Shown: positions 63,801-64,000 of the stretch, piece by piece
Numbering within the stretch: position 1 is the first letter of the stretch
How the letters are laid out: the number at the start of each line of letters is the position of its first letter
Assembly (NCBI GenBank): GCA_000499405.2
Contig: HG738139.1
Coordinates: 5,790,616-5,854,615 of the forward strand
DNA length: 64,000 nucleotides
Origin: Onchocerca volvulus
Taxonomy: Eukaryota > Nematoda > Chromadorea > Rhabditida > Onchocercidae
Direction of reading: 5' to 3'
Notes under the pieces: model-generated
Database searches by the model: none
What the model saw: only the letters and a program-made list of their open reading frames with translations
What the model was told of the DNA's origin: nothing
Position numbers and translations under genes: made by a program

Positions 63801-64000
63801 AACCGAACTTCTTAGTAAATCAATCAATTCCATGTAATCCGATTCAGAAGTTGCGAAGTCCTGTTCTGGAATAAAAAATATGTCTGGGTGGGCAATTTTT
63901 GTCCCTTGAGCCACAAGATCAGTGAGCTTTACGCCATTTCTCGAACTAAATCTAGGCTGAAAAGGCTCTTTAAATTGCATTTGTTGCGGAACTTCCGTTG
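57871..64000 (-). CDS. VWA + ZP domain cuticlin-like membrane protein (CUT-6-like), 5' end outside window
   Basis: Apical extracellular-matrix protein of the cuticlin class. Exons: 63624-64000 (continues beyond the window), 63216-63318, 62780-62943, 62440-62610, 62218-62298, 61932-62109, 61466-61606, possible microexon 61331-61342, 61107-61231, 60558-60709, 60052-60197, 59559-59646, 59176-59341, 58487-58731, 57871-58234. Phases agree throughout, giving about 836 visible residues. A Ser/Thr-rich region comes first, then a VWA domain (SDVLFLIDASRNIS to about LAERARTIAK). A ZP domain follows: FTVHCLNNGF, SCSKVIQAEQFG, FEQCDV, NPAGMNYSTLINVIHDKWL, AHCYQ, then ZP-C with PLCNYSI, DGPxVQF-like NGPLVQFAKLGD, VYHRWECEN, YGLHIHDCYAES, KGCSADTN and SFHCKLSLC. 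A membrane helix (LLWLMAILTALSLVVLLILI) ends the ectodomain. C. elegans CUT-6 has the same VWA-ZP order. The C-terminus is either KFGF-stop at 58474 or a spliced 121-residue cytoplasmic tail. Confidence 0.9.

Overview
This is a eukaryotic window, about 70% A+T, and it looks like a nematode nuclear genome, probably a spirurid or filarial worm. The evidence is intron-dense genes with short exons, introns ending in TTTTCAG or TTTTAG, likely trans-splice acceptors just upstream of several start codons, a near-perfect SL1 spliced-leader sequence, and gene families typical of worms (a VWA+ZP cuticlin, an SH2-tyrosine kinase of the Fer-like group). Nothing bacterial, phage-like or CRISPR-like is present. 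I built exon models by hand from open frames, splice signals and phase. All exon coordinates are given on the + strand.

Layout: a CD36-family scavenger receptor (1391-6618, +); Rabex-5, a Rab5 exchange factor (8480-12775, -); ADAT2 tRNA adenosine deaminase (14295-14873, -); a tandem array of HAD phosphatases resembling pseudouridine-5'-phosphatase, with two intact genes (15875-17174 and 19752-20792, -) and a third decayed copy (21508-22582, -); a long gene-poor stretch; an intronless gene of unknown function (27291-28121, +); an SL1-like sequence (28466-28487, -); an SH2-tyrosine kinase (30018-32941, -); a vesicular nucleotide transporter of the SLC17A9 type (35719-38972, +); a coiled-coil gene (42502-43230, +) directly upstream of an APPBP2 orthologue (43815-48832, +); a repeat-rich interval (about 50.6-53.1 kb) with microsatellites and hairpin-ended dispersed repeats; sepiapterin reductase (54040-56150, +); a small secreted histidine-rich protein (57132-57374, +); and the 3' part of a VWA+ZP cuticlin gene running off the right edge (57871-64000, -).

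The genes are mostly unrelated housekeeping or cell-biology genes, with no common pathway or operon beyond the tandem HAD array and the closely spaced coiled-coil/APPBP2 pair. The main second-look items are the SL1 variant, the third HAD pseudogene, a 35-bp-arm hairpin inside the HAD array, an in-frame 72-codon cassette exon in the CD36 gene, alternative C-termini and a 12-nt microexon in the cuticlin, and a possible spliced 33-residue membrane peptide.
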